Source of the DNA: an uncultured Aquimarina sp.
Lineage (GTDB): Bacteria; Bacteroidota; Bacteroidia; Flavobacteriales; Flavobacteriaceae
Assembly (NCBI GenBank): GCA_947500845.1
Contig: CANMTP010000006.1
Location: forward strand, 62,001 to 126,000
Reading direction: 5' to 3'
DNA length: 64,000 nt
In this document: positions 1-8,748 of the stretch, piece after piece
Numbering within the stretch: position 1 is the first letter of the stretch
How the letters are laid out: every line of letters starts with the position of its first letter
Made by a program: the position numbers and the translations under genes
Notes under the pieces: model-generated
What the model was told of the DNA's origin: nothing
The model's database searches: none
The model's input: the letters and a program-made list of their open reading frames with translations, nothing else

Positions 1-1
1 T

Positions 2-1153
2 TGTTTTGGAGAAGGGGGTGCAGGCACGTATAGCGATGGGAAATTATATACCCGATCCAAAAAAAGGGGTGATGTGCAGCGTATTTTAGAGCTTTTGGTG
101 GGTTTTGGTGCTACAGATCAAATTCTAGTAGAAGCACACCCGCATATCGGGACTAATAAGTTACCAGGAATTATAACCACTATACGCGAAAAAATAATTG
201 AAAAAGGTGGAGAAATTCATTTTGAAACTCGAGTCATTGATTTTGAGATAAAGAATTCTGAAATCTATGGGGTAACATTACAAAACGGAAGTACGATAGC
301 TACGAATAAGGTCATTTTGGCTACAGGACATTCTGCACGAGATATTTTTGAACTTTTATACCATAAAAAAGTAGTCATAGAAGCAAAACCTTTTGCTTTG
401 GGAGTACGAGTAGAACATTCACAACGATTAATCGACCAAATTCAATATAAATGCGAGGTGCGAGGGCCTTATTTACCTCCTTCGCCCTATAGTCTTGTAA
501 AACAAATAGGAGGTAGAGGAATGTATTCCTTTTGTATGTGTCCCGGCGGGGTGATTGCTCCTTGTGCAACTAGTCCGGGAGAAGTAGTCACCAACGGCTG
601 GTCTCCTTCAAAAAGAGATCAACCTACTTCAAATAGCGGTATTGTGGTAGAATTACGCAATGAAGATTTTAAAGAATTTTCTAAATACGGACCTTTGTCA
701 GGAATGTATTTTCAGAAAAGTATCGAACAACTTGCCTGGCAAATAGGTGGGGAGACGCAAAAAGTCCCAGCACAGCGGCTGGTAGATATGGTACAAGGCA
801 AATTATCCAAAGATCTTCCTGTAACATCGTATACGCCAGGTGTAACATCGGCAGATATGGGCGCTGTATTCCCAAAGTTTATTCATCATACATTGCAAGA
901 AGGTTTTAAAGCTTTTGACAAAAGCATGCGGGGATATCTTACCAATGACGCTGTAGTTCATGCTCCCGAATCCAGAACATCTTCGCCGGTTCGTATTCCT
1001 AGAGACCGAAAAACTCTAGAGCATACACAAATCAAAGGATTATATCCTTGTGGTGAAGGTGCAGGATACGCAGGCGGAATAATTTCGGCTGCTATTGATG
1101 GAGAAAAATGTGCACAAGCATGCGTAGAAACGATTAAATTTAAAACAGTTTAG
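2..1153 (+). CDS. FAD-dependent dehydrogenase, 5' partial
   Basis: The frame is already open at base 2 and runs off the left edge, so the N-terminal FAD-binding part is missing. The visible protein begins FGEGGAGTYSDGKLYTR, a block typical of COG2509-type FAD-dependent dehydrogenases (uncharacterised flavoproteins of about 500 residues). A GTG at 74 could be read as a start, but the conserved block lies upstream of it in the same frame, so it is internal. Near the C-terminus GEGAGYAGGI is the usual second FAD-contacting glycine motif. Substrate and pathway are unknown for this family. The stop codon overlaps the end of the convergent kinase gene by 4 bp. Confidence 0.85.
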   Translation, partial: CFGEGGAGTYSDGKLYTRSKKRGDVQRILELLVGFGATDQILVEAHPHIGTNKLPGIITTIREKIIEKGGEIHFETRVIDFEIKNSEIYGVTLQNGSTIATNKVILATGHSARDIFELLYHKKVVIEAKPFALGVRVEHSQRLIDQIQYKCEVRGPYLPPSPYSLVKQIGGRGMYSFCMCPGGVIAPCATSPGEVVTNGWSPSKRDQPTSNSGIVVELRNEDFKEFSKYGPLSGMYFQKSIEQLAWQIGGETQKVPAQRLVDMVQGKLSKDLPVTSYTPGVTSADMGAVFPKFIHHTLQEGFKAFDKSMRGYLTNDAVVHAPESRTSSPVRIPRDRKTLEHTQIKGLYPCGEGAGYAGGIISAAIDGEKCAQACVETIKFKTV

Positions 1154-2364
1154 TAATATTTTTTTATTGAAAAATCGAAAGTGGTATATTCTTTTTCCTT
1201 TGAGGTTACTGTGATAGAGCCTCCCAGGCTTTCAACTATTTTTTTTACTGTAGATAATCCTATTCCATTACCCTTATTACCACTTCTATCTATAGTATCT
1301 GCAGTAGTAAAAAGATCGAAAATTGAATCTAATTTATTAGTTGGAATACCCATTCCATTGTCTGTAATTCTGAAATAATTAAATTTCTCGTCCTGGGTCG
1401 TATCAATAGATATTACAATTTGTTCTTTATCGTTATATTTTATGCTATTTCCTATAAGATTAAAGAAAATCTGTTTAAGTGCCAGTTTATTACACTCTAC
1501 TTCTGGATTATTTTCAGGAAAATGAATTGTAAAATCAGGTTTTATACTTAACAATTCTACAATCTCTTTCAGAAGTTGATTTAGATGAAAACTTTCAGGC
1601 TTCTTATTTATTAAATTTTCGCTCTCGTAATGGGCAAGCACGTCACTGATATAATTACTCATTGAAAAAGAAGAACTCTTTATATATTCGAAATACTCTA
1701 AACTTTCTTCATCAAGTTTATCTCCTAAAACCAGTTTAAGTAAGTCTGTAGTTGTTACAATATTAGCCAACGGCATTTTAAGATCATGAGAAATCACTTT
1801 TGCAAATTCTCGCAAGGCTTCATTTTTCTTTTTTAACTTCGCCTGTATTTTTTCAAGATCTTTGTTTTTTTTGTTAAGCTCAAAAAGAATAATTACTTGT
1901 CTCGCTAGTGCCTGAAGAGATTCCAGTTGTTTTTTTGAAAGTTCTCTGGGTTTTTTATCCATCACGCAAAGGGTACCCAAAGCAAACCCATCTTTATCGA
2001 TTAATGGTATTCCTGCATAGAAGATGACAGGTTTGTCTTCTAGATAGATTTCATTGGCGTTAAAACGCTCATCTTTTCGCGTGTCACTGATAATAAGAGG
2101 CTTTTTTGGTTCTAAAATTGCGTATGAGCATAAAGAATTTTCACGGGGAGTTTCGCAAGTTTTAATACTCAACCCATCTTTAGACTTAAACCATTGCCGA
2201 TCGTTATCAACCAATGATATTAATGCTACCTCAGTATCACATAGAAAATTAGCTAAAGCAGTAATATCGTCAAACTCCTTCTCTGATTGGGTATCAAGAA
2301 TGTCTAAGGATTTTAAAGCTTCCAGTCTAAAGTTTTCGTTTATTGGTGTTGCAGTTGATATCAT
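1150..2364 (-). CDS. GAF-domain sensor histidine kinase
   Basis: Cytoplasmic kinase of 404 residues with no membrane segment. An N-terminal GAF domain (about 25-160) precedes a short coiled coil and the dimerisation/phosphoacceptor helix with VISHDLKMPLANI; His193 is the likely phosphorylation site. The C-terminal HATPase domain shows the N box (NLIGNSIKYND), G1 (DNGMGIP) and G2 (GNGIGLSTVKKIVESLGG). The annotated start is the ATG at 2364; a TTG nine bases upstream is less likely. No response regulator is adjacent, so it is an orphan kinase here. The GAF ligand is unknown. The gene converges with the flavoprotein gene, with a 4-bp overlap of the ends. Confidence 0.88.
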   Translation of the reverse strand: MISTATPINENFRLEALKSLDILDTQSEKEFDDITALANFLCDTEVALISLVDNDRQWFKSKDGLSIKTCETPRENSLCSYAILEPKKPLIISDTRKDERFNANEIYLEDKPVIFYAGIPLIDKDGFALGTLCVMDKKPRELSKKQLESLQALARQVIILFELNKKNKDLEKIQAKLKKKNEALREFAKVISHDLKMPLANIVTTTDLLKLVLGDKLDEESLEYFEYIKSSSFSMSNYISDVLAHYESENLINKKPESFHLNQLLKEIVELLSIKPDFTIHFPENNPEVECNKLALKQIFFNLIGNSIKYNDKEQIVISIDTTQDEKFNYFRITDNGMGIPTNKLDSIFDLFTTADTIDRSGNKGNGIGLSTVKKIVESLGGSITVTSKEKEYTTFDFSIKKYY

Positions 2365-2635
2365 TTTGATCAAAAGAATCGCTCAATTTGTACGACGATT
2401 CTTAATAAAATTAACAAAAATATGGCACTTTTTGGGTGTTTATAGATCATCACGTACTAATTTGATGTGATAACCGTAATTTTTTTAAAAATACGCTTTA
2501 GACTGAGATAACGCAAAGCGATATTATAATATTATTATTGAGGTATACATTCTTAGAAACGATCCTAAGTACTTTAAAATAGATATCTAGTTTATAAATG
2601 GATAGAAAACCCCTGTCAAATCAGTACCAGAAGTA

Positions 2636-4438
2636 TTATAATTCACAGATAGTGTCTTCTAGACTATTCATAAACGAAATTATATCCTTCATTTCTTGAT
2701 CAGTAAGATGTAGTGAATCGGGAGGCAAAGTTTGATATTCCTTGTCGATACCAATACCCGTACCTCCTCCATGATTATAAAAATTCATAACTTCTTCTAA
2801 TGTGTTATAAACTCCATTGTGCATATAAGGCGCTGTTTTGGATATGTTTCTTACAGTAGAGGTCTTAAAGAAATACTTTCTTTGAGGAGTTTTATAAACA
2901 TAAAATCTACCCAAATCTTTACTAATTTTGGCATTTATAGTATCATTTTTTTCTGGAACCCCAATAAGTTCAATCTCAGACTCTCTATAATCCGGAGGTA
3001 CTGTTCCGTTAAATACCGGAGCAAAATGACATGTGGCACATTTAGCTTTTCCGTTGAAAAGATTAAATCCATTAATTTCACTTTGAGTTATTGAAGCTTC
3101 CAGATCGTTTATATTATGATCAAATTTTGAGTTGAACGGAACTAAACTTCTAATATAACTGGCAATAGCATTTCTGATTTCTGTATTGGTAATCGTTCTG
3201 GTAGGATACGATTTTGCGAACTCAGAAATATAAATACTATCCTTTTTGATTTCATCTTCCAAGGTTTGCAAATCGGTATGAAATTCGTTTTTATTTTCAA
3301 CAACTGAAATAATCTGACCTTCTAAACTGCCAGCTCTTTTATCATAAAAAAATCCTTTTTGCAGTGCCGCATACAGAAGAGTGGGAGAATTACGGGCTAT
3401 ACCAGCTCTTATTTTTTGGCCATCTGTAAATGCTTTATCGGCTTGATGACAAGTTGCGCAACTTATTTTTTTATCTGAGGACAATTTTGGATCATAGAAC
3501 AACTTTTCTCCTAAAGCAATTTTTTCTGGCGTAGTTTCTCCAGAATTTCTGTCTGAAAAGTATGCAATATTGAAAGTATTTGAAGAAAAAAGTGAGGTCG
3601 CATCGTTTTTGAAAGCCAATTCAAACGGAAAGCTAACATTCCAATCTTCTACCGTTTGGTTCCAAAGTCGTAACTGCTTGTGGGTATGTTTTTTTATAAA
3701 AGCATAACGATCAAAAGTATTAAAATCTCCATTCAAATCTGCAATCGTGGCTTCTATTTCACTATTCCATTTGCCATATAGCTGCGCATTTTTAAATGTA
3801 TCTTTAAATATAGAAAGATATGTTTTAAGACTTTGATAAACAATTTTTGATTCTTCTATCGAATTCTCTAACACCGGAGAGTCAAAACCGGTAATACCGG
3901 TTAAGGCTAGTCTTATAATTGATTTTCTGAACAGCCACAAAAAATGATATGTCCTTAGATGATTAAAACTAATGTTCGTCTTAATTAAATTTAATCGATT
4001 AGCAACTAGATGAGCATGCTTTTCTACAGTATTAAAATCTATTTGATCGGCAAAAATCTCTTCTTCTAGTACTTGATATCCACTTGGTTTTTTAAATTTT
4101 TTATCCATAAGATCATCTTCTTCAACCTTTACAATATTAGGTTGATTCAAAAAACCATAATTTTCAAGATCCAATGATGATAAAATGGGTTCTATCTTTT
4201 TAAAATAGTGACGAGATTTCAAAAAATATTCTTTCGATTGATCTTTATTACCAGGAATGCTATCCAAAAAAGCAATTGCCAAAGAGATGTCCTTAGTGAA
4301 TTGCTCCTTCATCAAGGTAGTAAATCCTACACTTTCAGGTTGACTGTCTTTTTTACAAGAAAAAACACTTAATATTGCGAAGAGGCTTATTGAAAAATAA
4401 GCCTCTTGTATATTTTTTGGTTTTATCAAAAATGCCAT
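2636..4438 (-). CDS. di-heme cytochrome c peroxidase-like lipoprotein
   Basis: 600 residues. A signal peptide ending LSVFSC puts a lipidated Cys at 28, so the protein is probably anchored in the periplasm or outer membrane. The C-terminal half is a MauG/CcpA-type di-heme peroxidase with two CATCH haem sites (about 327-331 and 467-471) and the ALGEKLFYDPKLS entry motif. Known family members reduce hydrogen peroxide or oxidise protein or small substrates. Residues about 30-300 form a mainly helical extension that I do not recognise; it makes the protein much longer than classical CcpA (about 330). It lies 4 bp downstream of the PhoX-like gene and is surely co-transcribed with it. A perfect hairpin lies inside its signal-peptide codons. 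Confidence 0.88.
   Translation of the reverse strand: MAFLIKPKNIQEAYFSISLFAILSVFSCKKDSQPESVGFTTLMKEQFTKDISLAIAFLDSIPGNKDQSKEYFLKSRHYFKKIEPILSSLDLENYGFLNQPNIVKVEEDDLMDKKFKKPSGYQVLEEEIFADQIDFNTVEKHAHLVANRLNLIKTNISFNHLRTYHFLWLFRKSIIRLALTGITGFDSPVLENSIEESKIVYQSLKTYLSIFKDTFKNAQLYGKWNSEIEATIADLNGDFNTFDRYAFIKKHTHKQLRLWNQTVEDWNVSFPFELAFKNDATSLFSSNTFNIAYFSDRNSGETTPEKIALGEKLFYDPKLSSDKKISCATCHQADKAFTDGQKIRAGIARNSPTLLYAALQKGFFYDKRAGSLEGQIISVVENKNEFHTDLQTLEDEIKKDSIYISEFAKSYPTRTITNTEIRNAIASYIRSLVPFNSKFDHNINDLEASITQSEINGFNLFNGKAKCATCHFAPVFNGTVPPDYRESEIELIGVPEKNDTINAKISKDLGRFYVYKTPQRKYFFKTSTVRNISKTAPYMHNGVYNTLEEVMNFYNHGGGTGIGIDKEYQTLPPDSLHLTDQEMKDIISFMNSLEDTICEL
4380..4407 (-). other. perfect 12-bp hairpin inside coding start of peroxidase gene
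   Basis: The arms AAGAGGCTTATT and AATAAGCCTCTT are perfectly complementary around a four-base loop. The hairpin lies 32-59 bases into the peroxidase coding region, just after the end of the upstream PhoX-like gene. No U-tract follows on the transcribed strand, so it is not a simple terminator. It could lower expression of the second gene or mark a processing site; this is inference. Confidence 0.6.
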
Positions 4439-4442
4439 AGAA

Positions 4443-5900
4443 TTATCTTTCTAAACCTCTGATTACAAAAAGCATACTGCCTTCTTTTCTACTGTTTGCT
4501 AAATCAGGATTAGCGTTAGGATCGGTAAAAGGAGTTCCGTCTGCTTTTTCCCAACCATGATTCTGTGTGATTAATAAGAATGTTTTATCCACACCAATAG
4601 TTTCAGAAATATCTATCATACCAGTTAATTCCCATGTTCTGTCTGCAGAACCATAACCCATAGAGGCAGCTTTAACTTGGTCACATTCCAACACGGTTTT
4701 AAGGGCACCTGTATTTAAGTCGTACTGGTATAGTCTTGCGTAGTGATTTGCAGCCGGCTTTGAGATACCGTTTGGATCTTCTTGGATATAAGCATAGTTT
4801 TCTGTCACAAGAATGTTATCCGGGCTATGGAAAGCTTCAGCTTTTCCTCCCTCTAGGTCACCATCCAGAACACATACGATTTTACCAGGCCCAGAAGGAT
4901 CTCTTGGGTTTAGAATTACTTTATAAATTCTTCCGGCAAGAGTCCCTTTTCCGATTAAGCCAGGTTTTTCTCTACCCGTAACGGCAAAATAAAGTTCTTG
5001 ATTATTACTTTTAGAACCTCTTCTCCAATCCAGATCTTCTAATCTAGAGAATCCCATAACACCTTTTTCTTTAGCCTCGGCATCAAGTAGATCTAGGTCC
5101 TTTTCAAGAAGTTCTACAAACTCCATATCATATTCAATACCTTCTTTCATATCTACTTCATAGGTAATATCGGGAGCGGTAACCTTAAGGCCATATAACT
5201 TTCCGCCATCTAAATCTCCGGTTCTACCCACATACATTCCTAATTGTCCCGAAGGAATTTCGTTGTTACTATTATCGTCACCAATAAAAACTACAGTTTT
5301 ACCAGGATACGCACGTCTGTTAAGTGCAACCGCATTTTCTGTAGACCATTGTCCCATTGCCGGCAACATCCTTGGTACAGACGCAGTAGCAGGGTCTTTA
5401 AATGGATCTGTAGCGAATACTCCTTTTGAGTTTCCTCCCCATTCTCCACCAGAAAAATAAAGTGGCCCAAAACCGTGTACCGACGGAGTTATGAGTGAGC
5501 CCGAACATTGCGCAGTGTTGGCAGTAGCGACGGCATTGAGAATATGCTCACCTTTTACAGGTTTGAAAGTTGCGTCGAAGGTAATTCTGGCTATAGAATA
5601 ATCAGCTTCTATATTATTTAGTAAGGTAAATGTTCCATTTTTATTACGCAACAAACCAGCTCCATCGGCCATAGAACCGTAGGTGAAGTTAGGAATATAC
5701 GTATCTTCTGAGGATAAGATATTGTAGATTTCAATATCTGAAAATTCTGAAGTTGTTTGTAATAGTACAGGAGAAACAGAATGATTTTCGAATTCAATTT
5801 GCCCTGTTGGAGGCTTAGGTCCACCTGTGAAGTCATCGACATCACAAGAAACCAAAACCAGTGCAGTTGCTATTGCACTTAAAAAGAGATAATTTTTCAT
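4443..5900 (-). CDS. PhoX-like (DUF839) lipoprotein
   Basis: 485 residues, with signal and lipobox LVLVSC (Cys19). The body looks like a beta-propeller of the DUF839/PhoX type: segments such as LEDLDWRRGSKSNNQELYF, AGRIYKVILNPRDPSGPGK and SPDNILVTENYAYIQEDPNG resemble the propeller blades that carry the metal-cofactor ligands in PhoX. PhoX proteins are calcium/iron phosphatases, but I cannot confirm a full set of active-site residues, so phosphatase activity is an inference. It is the first gene of a two-gene operon with a di-heme peroxidase, suggesting a shared extracytoplasmic substrate or regulation. A promoter box lies at 5926-5933. Confidence 0.7.
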   Translation of the reverse strand: MKNYLFLSAIATALVLVSCDVDDFTGGPKPPTGQIEFENHSVSPVLLQTTSEFSDIEIYNILSSEDTYIPNFTYGSMADGAGLLRNKNGTFTLLNNIEADYSIARITFDATFKPVKGEHILNAVATANTAQCSGSLITPSVHGFGPLYFSGGEWGGNSKGVFATDPFKDPATASVPRMLPAMGQWSTENAVALNRRAYPGKTVVFIGDDNSNNEIPSGQLGMYVGRTGDLDGGKLYGLKVTAPDITYEVDMKEGIEYDMEFVELLEKDLDLLDAEAKEKGVMGFSRLEDLDWRRGSKSNNQELYFAVTGREKPGLIGKGTLAGRIYKVILNPRDPSGPGKIVCVLDGDLEGGKAEAFHSPDNILVTENYAYIQEDPNGISKPAANHYARLYQYDLNTGALKTVLECDQVKAASMGYGSADRTWELTGMIDISETIGVDKTFLLITQNHGWEKADGTPFTDPNANPDLANSRKEGSMLFVIRGLER

Positions 5901-5925
5901 GGTTGTGTGAATTTTTTTGTTTGCA

Positions 5926-5933
5926 CAAATTTA
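5926..5933 (-). promoter_or_regulatory. -7 promoter box for PhoX-like/peroxidase operon
   Basis: The reverse strand reads TAAATTTG, an exact match to the Bacteroidota -7 consensus TAnnTTTG. It predicts a leader of about 20 bases before the ATG at 5900. A CAA at 5949-5951 (TTG on the transcribed strand) could be a -33 element, though its spacing is short. The rest of the 350-bp divergent gap shows no gene. Confidence 0.5.
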
Positions 5934-6200
5934 ACTCAAGCTTGTAGTCAATAACTTTATGAAGATGTTTTATGTTTATTATGATAAGGTCAAAACAATA
6001 TTAAGTTTGTAAAATTATTGTTACCCCAGTTTTCGACTGTGCTTTATAATACATGAATACGATATTCCAAGTTTTAGGAAGATTTCTTAGTGTTTTTAGG
6101 CGTACTTCCTGATGCCTAATACTGCTTTATTCTCAATACATAAACAATTATTTATATTAATCATATTTAAATTAAATGAAAGTTTATGGTTTAATTTTCT

Positions 6201-6208
6201 CAACTTTG
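6201..6208 (+). promoter_or_regulatory. possible -7 box for isocitrate dehydrogenase gene
   Basis: CAACTTTG differs at one position from the TAnnTTTG consensus. It lies 42 bases before the ATG of the icd gene in the divergent gap 5901-6249. Weak on its own; position is the main support. Confidence 0.3.
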
Positions 6209-6249
6209 TACTTGTAAATAAAAAGATATAATTTCTAAACCGAAAAAAA

Positions 6250-7761
6250 ATGAATAGTACATCAGTATCCCTTCAAAACACAACAGAAATTACAAAGAGT
6301 ATTAAGGTTGCTGTGGCCAATGGCGATGGCATTGGTCCTGAGATTATGGATGCCACTTTGCGCATTCTAAATGCAGCAGGGGCAAAGATTGATCCCGAAT
6401 TCATCGATATTGGTGCGAAAGTATACGAATCGGGAAATACTTCAGGTATTTCTGAAAAAGCATGGGACGCAATCAGAAGAAATAAAATAATCTTGAAATC
6501 CCCGATTACCACACCACAGGGGAAAGGTTATAAAAGTCTCAACGTTACATTAAGGAAGTCATTGGGATTATTTGCCAATGTTAGGCCGGTTTCGGCACTT
6601 CACCCTTATGTTCACACTAATTTTCCCGATATGGACGTGGTTATCATACGAGAAAATGAAGAGGATTTGTATGCGGGAATTGAACATCAGCAAACTCAAG
6701 ACGTGGTGCAATGTTTAAAACTCATCACAAGACCTGGTTGTGAGCGAATCATTCGATATGCTTTTGAGTATGCTCGTGCCTATAATCGCAAAAAAGTAAC
6801 GTGTATGGTCAAGGATAATATCATGAAACTTACCGATGGATTATTTCATGAGGTTTTTAAAGAGATTGGTGCCGAATACAAAGATATTGAGCAAAACGTA
6901 CAAATTATAGATATTGGTTCGGCGAGATTAGCTGCGAGGCCTGAAGAATATGATGTGATTGTAACATCTAATCTATATGGAGATATAATCTCTGATATTG
7001 CAGCAGAGATTGGTGGATCTGTAGGTATGGCTGGTTCTTGCAATATAGGTAAAGATGTGGCAATGTTTGAAGCCATTCACGGTTCTGCACCCGATATAGC
7101 AGGTAAACAAATGGCAAATCCATCGGGCTTACTTAATGCTGCAATCCTGATGCTTGCACACTTAGGCCAAAATGAAACTGCAGATAAAATCAAAAATGCC
7201 TGGCTTGCCACTTTGGAGGAAGGGATTCATACTCCTGATATTTATAAGGACGGAATGACGAAAAATAAAGTAACGACTTCTCAATTTGCAGATGAAATTA
7301 TTGCAAGATTAGGAGCACAACCAAAAAACCTGGCTAATAGTAAACTCTCTGAAGGAAAAGGTAAGATAACCATACCAGAATATCAAAGAAGAGATGCAAA
7401 CAAGGTTTTACTTGGGGTGGATGTGTTTTTAGATTGGCAAGAAAACAATCCCGACAAACTTGGAAAAGCCTTGGAAAAGATCAATTTGTATAAAATGAAA
7501 CTGAAGATGATCACTAATAGGGGAGTAAAAGTATATCCAAATGGATTGAAAGAGACTTTCTGTACAGACCATTGGAGATGTCGCTTCGTTTCTACCGACA
7601 TGAATACAAAAAGTAAGACTCTGGTCTACAAAGAAGTGGAGTTCGAGCAAGTAATTGATTTATTATCAAAATTAAATGCTAGTGGTTTTGATGTGATAAA
7701 AACTGAAAATCTCTACGAGTTTGATAACAAAAGAGGGTTTTCTCTTGGTCAAGGAGAATAA
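6250..7761 (+). CDS. icd: NADP-type isocitrate dehydrogenase (Thermus-like)
   Basis: Oxidises isocitrate to 2-oxoglutarate in the citric acid cycle, in the cytoplasm. The 503-residue length and the extra C-terminal domain (from about residue 380) match the Thermus-type enzyme rather than the about 416-residue Escherichia coli form. Seen motifs: NGDGIGPEI at the N-terminus, SLNVTLRKSLGLFANVRP for substrate binding, IRENEEDLYAGIEH, the metal-binding segment TSNLYGDIISDIAAEIGGS, and the cofactor-site segment AIHGSAPDIAGK. The start ATG follows an A-rich leader with no Shine-Dalgarno sequence, as is common in Bacteroidota. It stands alone between two reverse-strand genes. NADP preference is inferred from family, not read from sequence. 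Confidence 0.92.
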   Translation: MNSTSVSLQNTTEITKSIKVAVANGDGIGPEIMDATLRILNAAGAKIDPEFIDIGAKVYESGNTSGISEKAWDAIRRNKIILKSPITTPQGKGYKSLNVTLRKSLGLFANVRPVSALHPYVHTNFPDMDVVIIRENEEDLYAGIEHQQTQDVVQCLKLITRPGCERIIRYAFEYARAYNRKKVTCMVKDNIMKLTDGLFHEVFKEIGAEYKDIEQNVQIIDIGSARLAARPEEYDVIVTSNLYGDIISDIAAEIGGSVGMAGSCNIGKDVAMFEAIHGSAPDIAGKQMANPSGLLNAAILMLAHLGQNETADKIKNAWLATLEEGIHTPDIYKDGMTKNKVTTSQFADEIIARLGAQPKNLANSKLSEGKGKITIPEYQRRDANKVLLGVDVFLDWQENNPDKLGKALEKINLYKMKLKMITNRGVKVYPNGLKETFCTDHWRCRFVSTDMNTKSKTLVYKEVEFEQVIDLLSKLNASGFDVIKTENLYEFDNKRGFSLGQGE

Positions 7762-7787
7762 ATTATAGTGTGATTTTTCAAAGTTAA

Positions 7788-8549
7788 TTAGAACTTTTCA
7801 AAGACCCCAAGTCCAAATAGTGCGTAGTCGTACTTAACAGGATCTTTGGGGTCTAATTTGCGAAGTTTACTGTCTAACTCGGCTAATGCTTTTCCATCAT
7901 TTGGCTTACGTTTTAATAATCCTAATTTACGGGCAACGTTTCCTGAGTGCACATCTAATGGGCATGATAATTGAGCAGGAGAGAGGCTACGCCAAATTCC
8001 CAGATCAACACCTGCTCTTGCATCTCTTACCATCCATCGTAAAAACATATTGATTCGTTTGGCAGCCGAATTTTTATGAGGGTCACTTATGTGTTTTTCG
8101 GTTCTGATTTGATGTGGAAGATTGAAAAACTCTTTTTTAAAATGATGAATTGCGTTTTGAAGATTGGATTCGGATTGGAATTGTTTATAGAATTCTTCCA
8201 TATCACCATATTTGCTGTAAAGTTGGCGTAGGGAACTTATAAAATATGCGAGATCTTTACTATTGAAGGTTCTATGAACAAAACTTTCCAGACTTTCTAG
8301 ATCCTCTTTTGTATGATGCATCACAAAGTCATAAGGGCTATTACCCAAAAGATTCATTAGTTTATGTGCATTATTTAAAATACTCTTTCTGTTTCCCCAT
8401 GAAATAGTAGCAGTAAGAAATCCTGAGATTTCTATGTCTTGTTTTTGTGTAAACAAATGTGGTATTTGAATAGGATCTGTCTCTATAAACTTAGGATGCT
8501 CGTATAAAGCTGCTTTTTCGTCTAAAAATTCTTTTAATTCTACAGTCAA
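7788..8549 (-). CDS. TIGR02757/DUF2400 family protein
   Basis: 253 residues, cytoplasmic, no signal or membrane segment. It matches the DUF2400 (TIGR02757) family through the N-terminal ELKEFLDEKAALYEHPKFI, the central ISWGNRKSIL and the C-terminal RWMVRDARAGVDLGIWRSL and DVHSGNVARKLGLL blocks. The fold resembles helix-hairpin-helix DNA glycosylases, but function is unknown. The only usual start codon near the conserved N-terminus is a TTG at 8549; upstream in frame there is a stop, and the next ATG is about 65 codons inside, which would remove conserved sequence. Non-ATG start is therefore likely. Confidence 0.85.
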   Translation of the reverse strand: MTVELKEFLDEKAALYEHPKFIETDPIQIPHLFTQKQDIEISGFLTATISWGNRKSILNNAHKLMNLLGNSPYDFVMHHTKEDLESLESFVHRTFNSKDLAYFISSLRQLYSKYGDMEEFYKQFQSESNLQNAIHHFKKEFFNLPHQIRTEKHISDPHKNSAAKRINMFLRWMVRDARAGVDLGIWRSLSPAQLSCPLDVHSGNVARKLGLLKRKPNDGKALAELDSKLRKLDPKDPVKYDYALFGLGVFEKF

Positions 8550-8748
8550 GAAGATCTTAATTACACGTTATCATATCTCATACAAAAATAGAGATGATAT
8601 TGAATAAATTTAGAAATTAACTATTAAAAATTGAGTTATTTAACAATAAGAGGATTTTTTGTACTTAAAACTGTATTTTTTTGATATTTAAAATAGATTG
8701 AATATTTTTATCTGTATTTGATAGTCATTGAATATCAAAGAAAACAGT

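Noticed and set aside
74-1153. GTG start at 74 for the first flavoprotein gene
   Set aside because: Conserved FAD-protein sequence lies upstream in the same frame to base 2, so the gene is 5' partial.
2054-2470. 138-residue plus-strand ORF
   Set aside because: Lies antisense to the histidine kinase and has no protein-like composition of its own.
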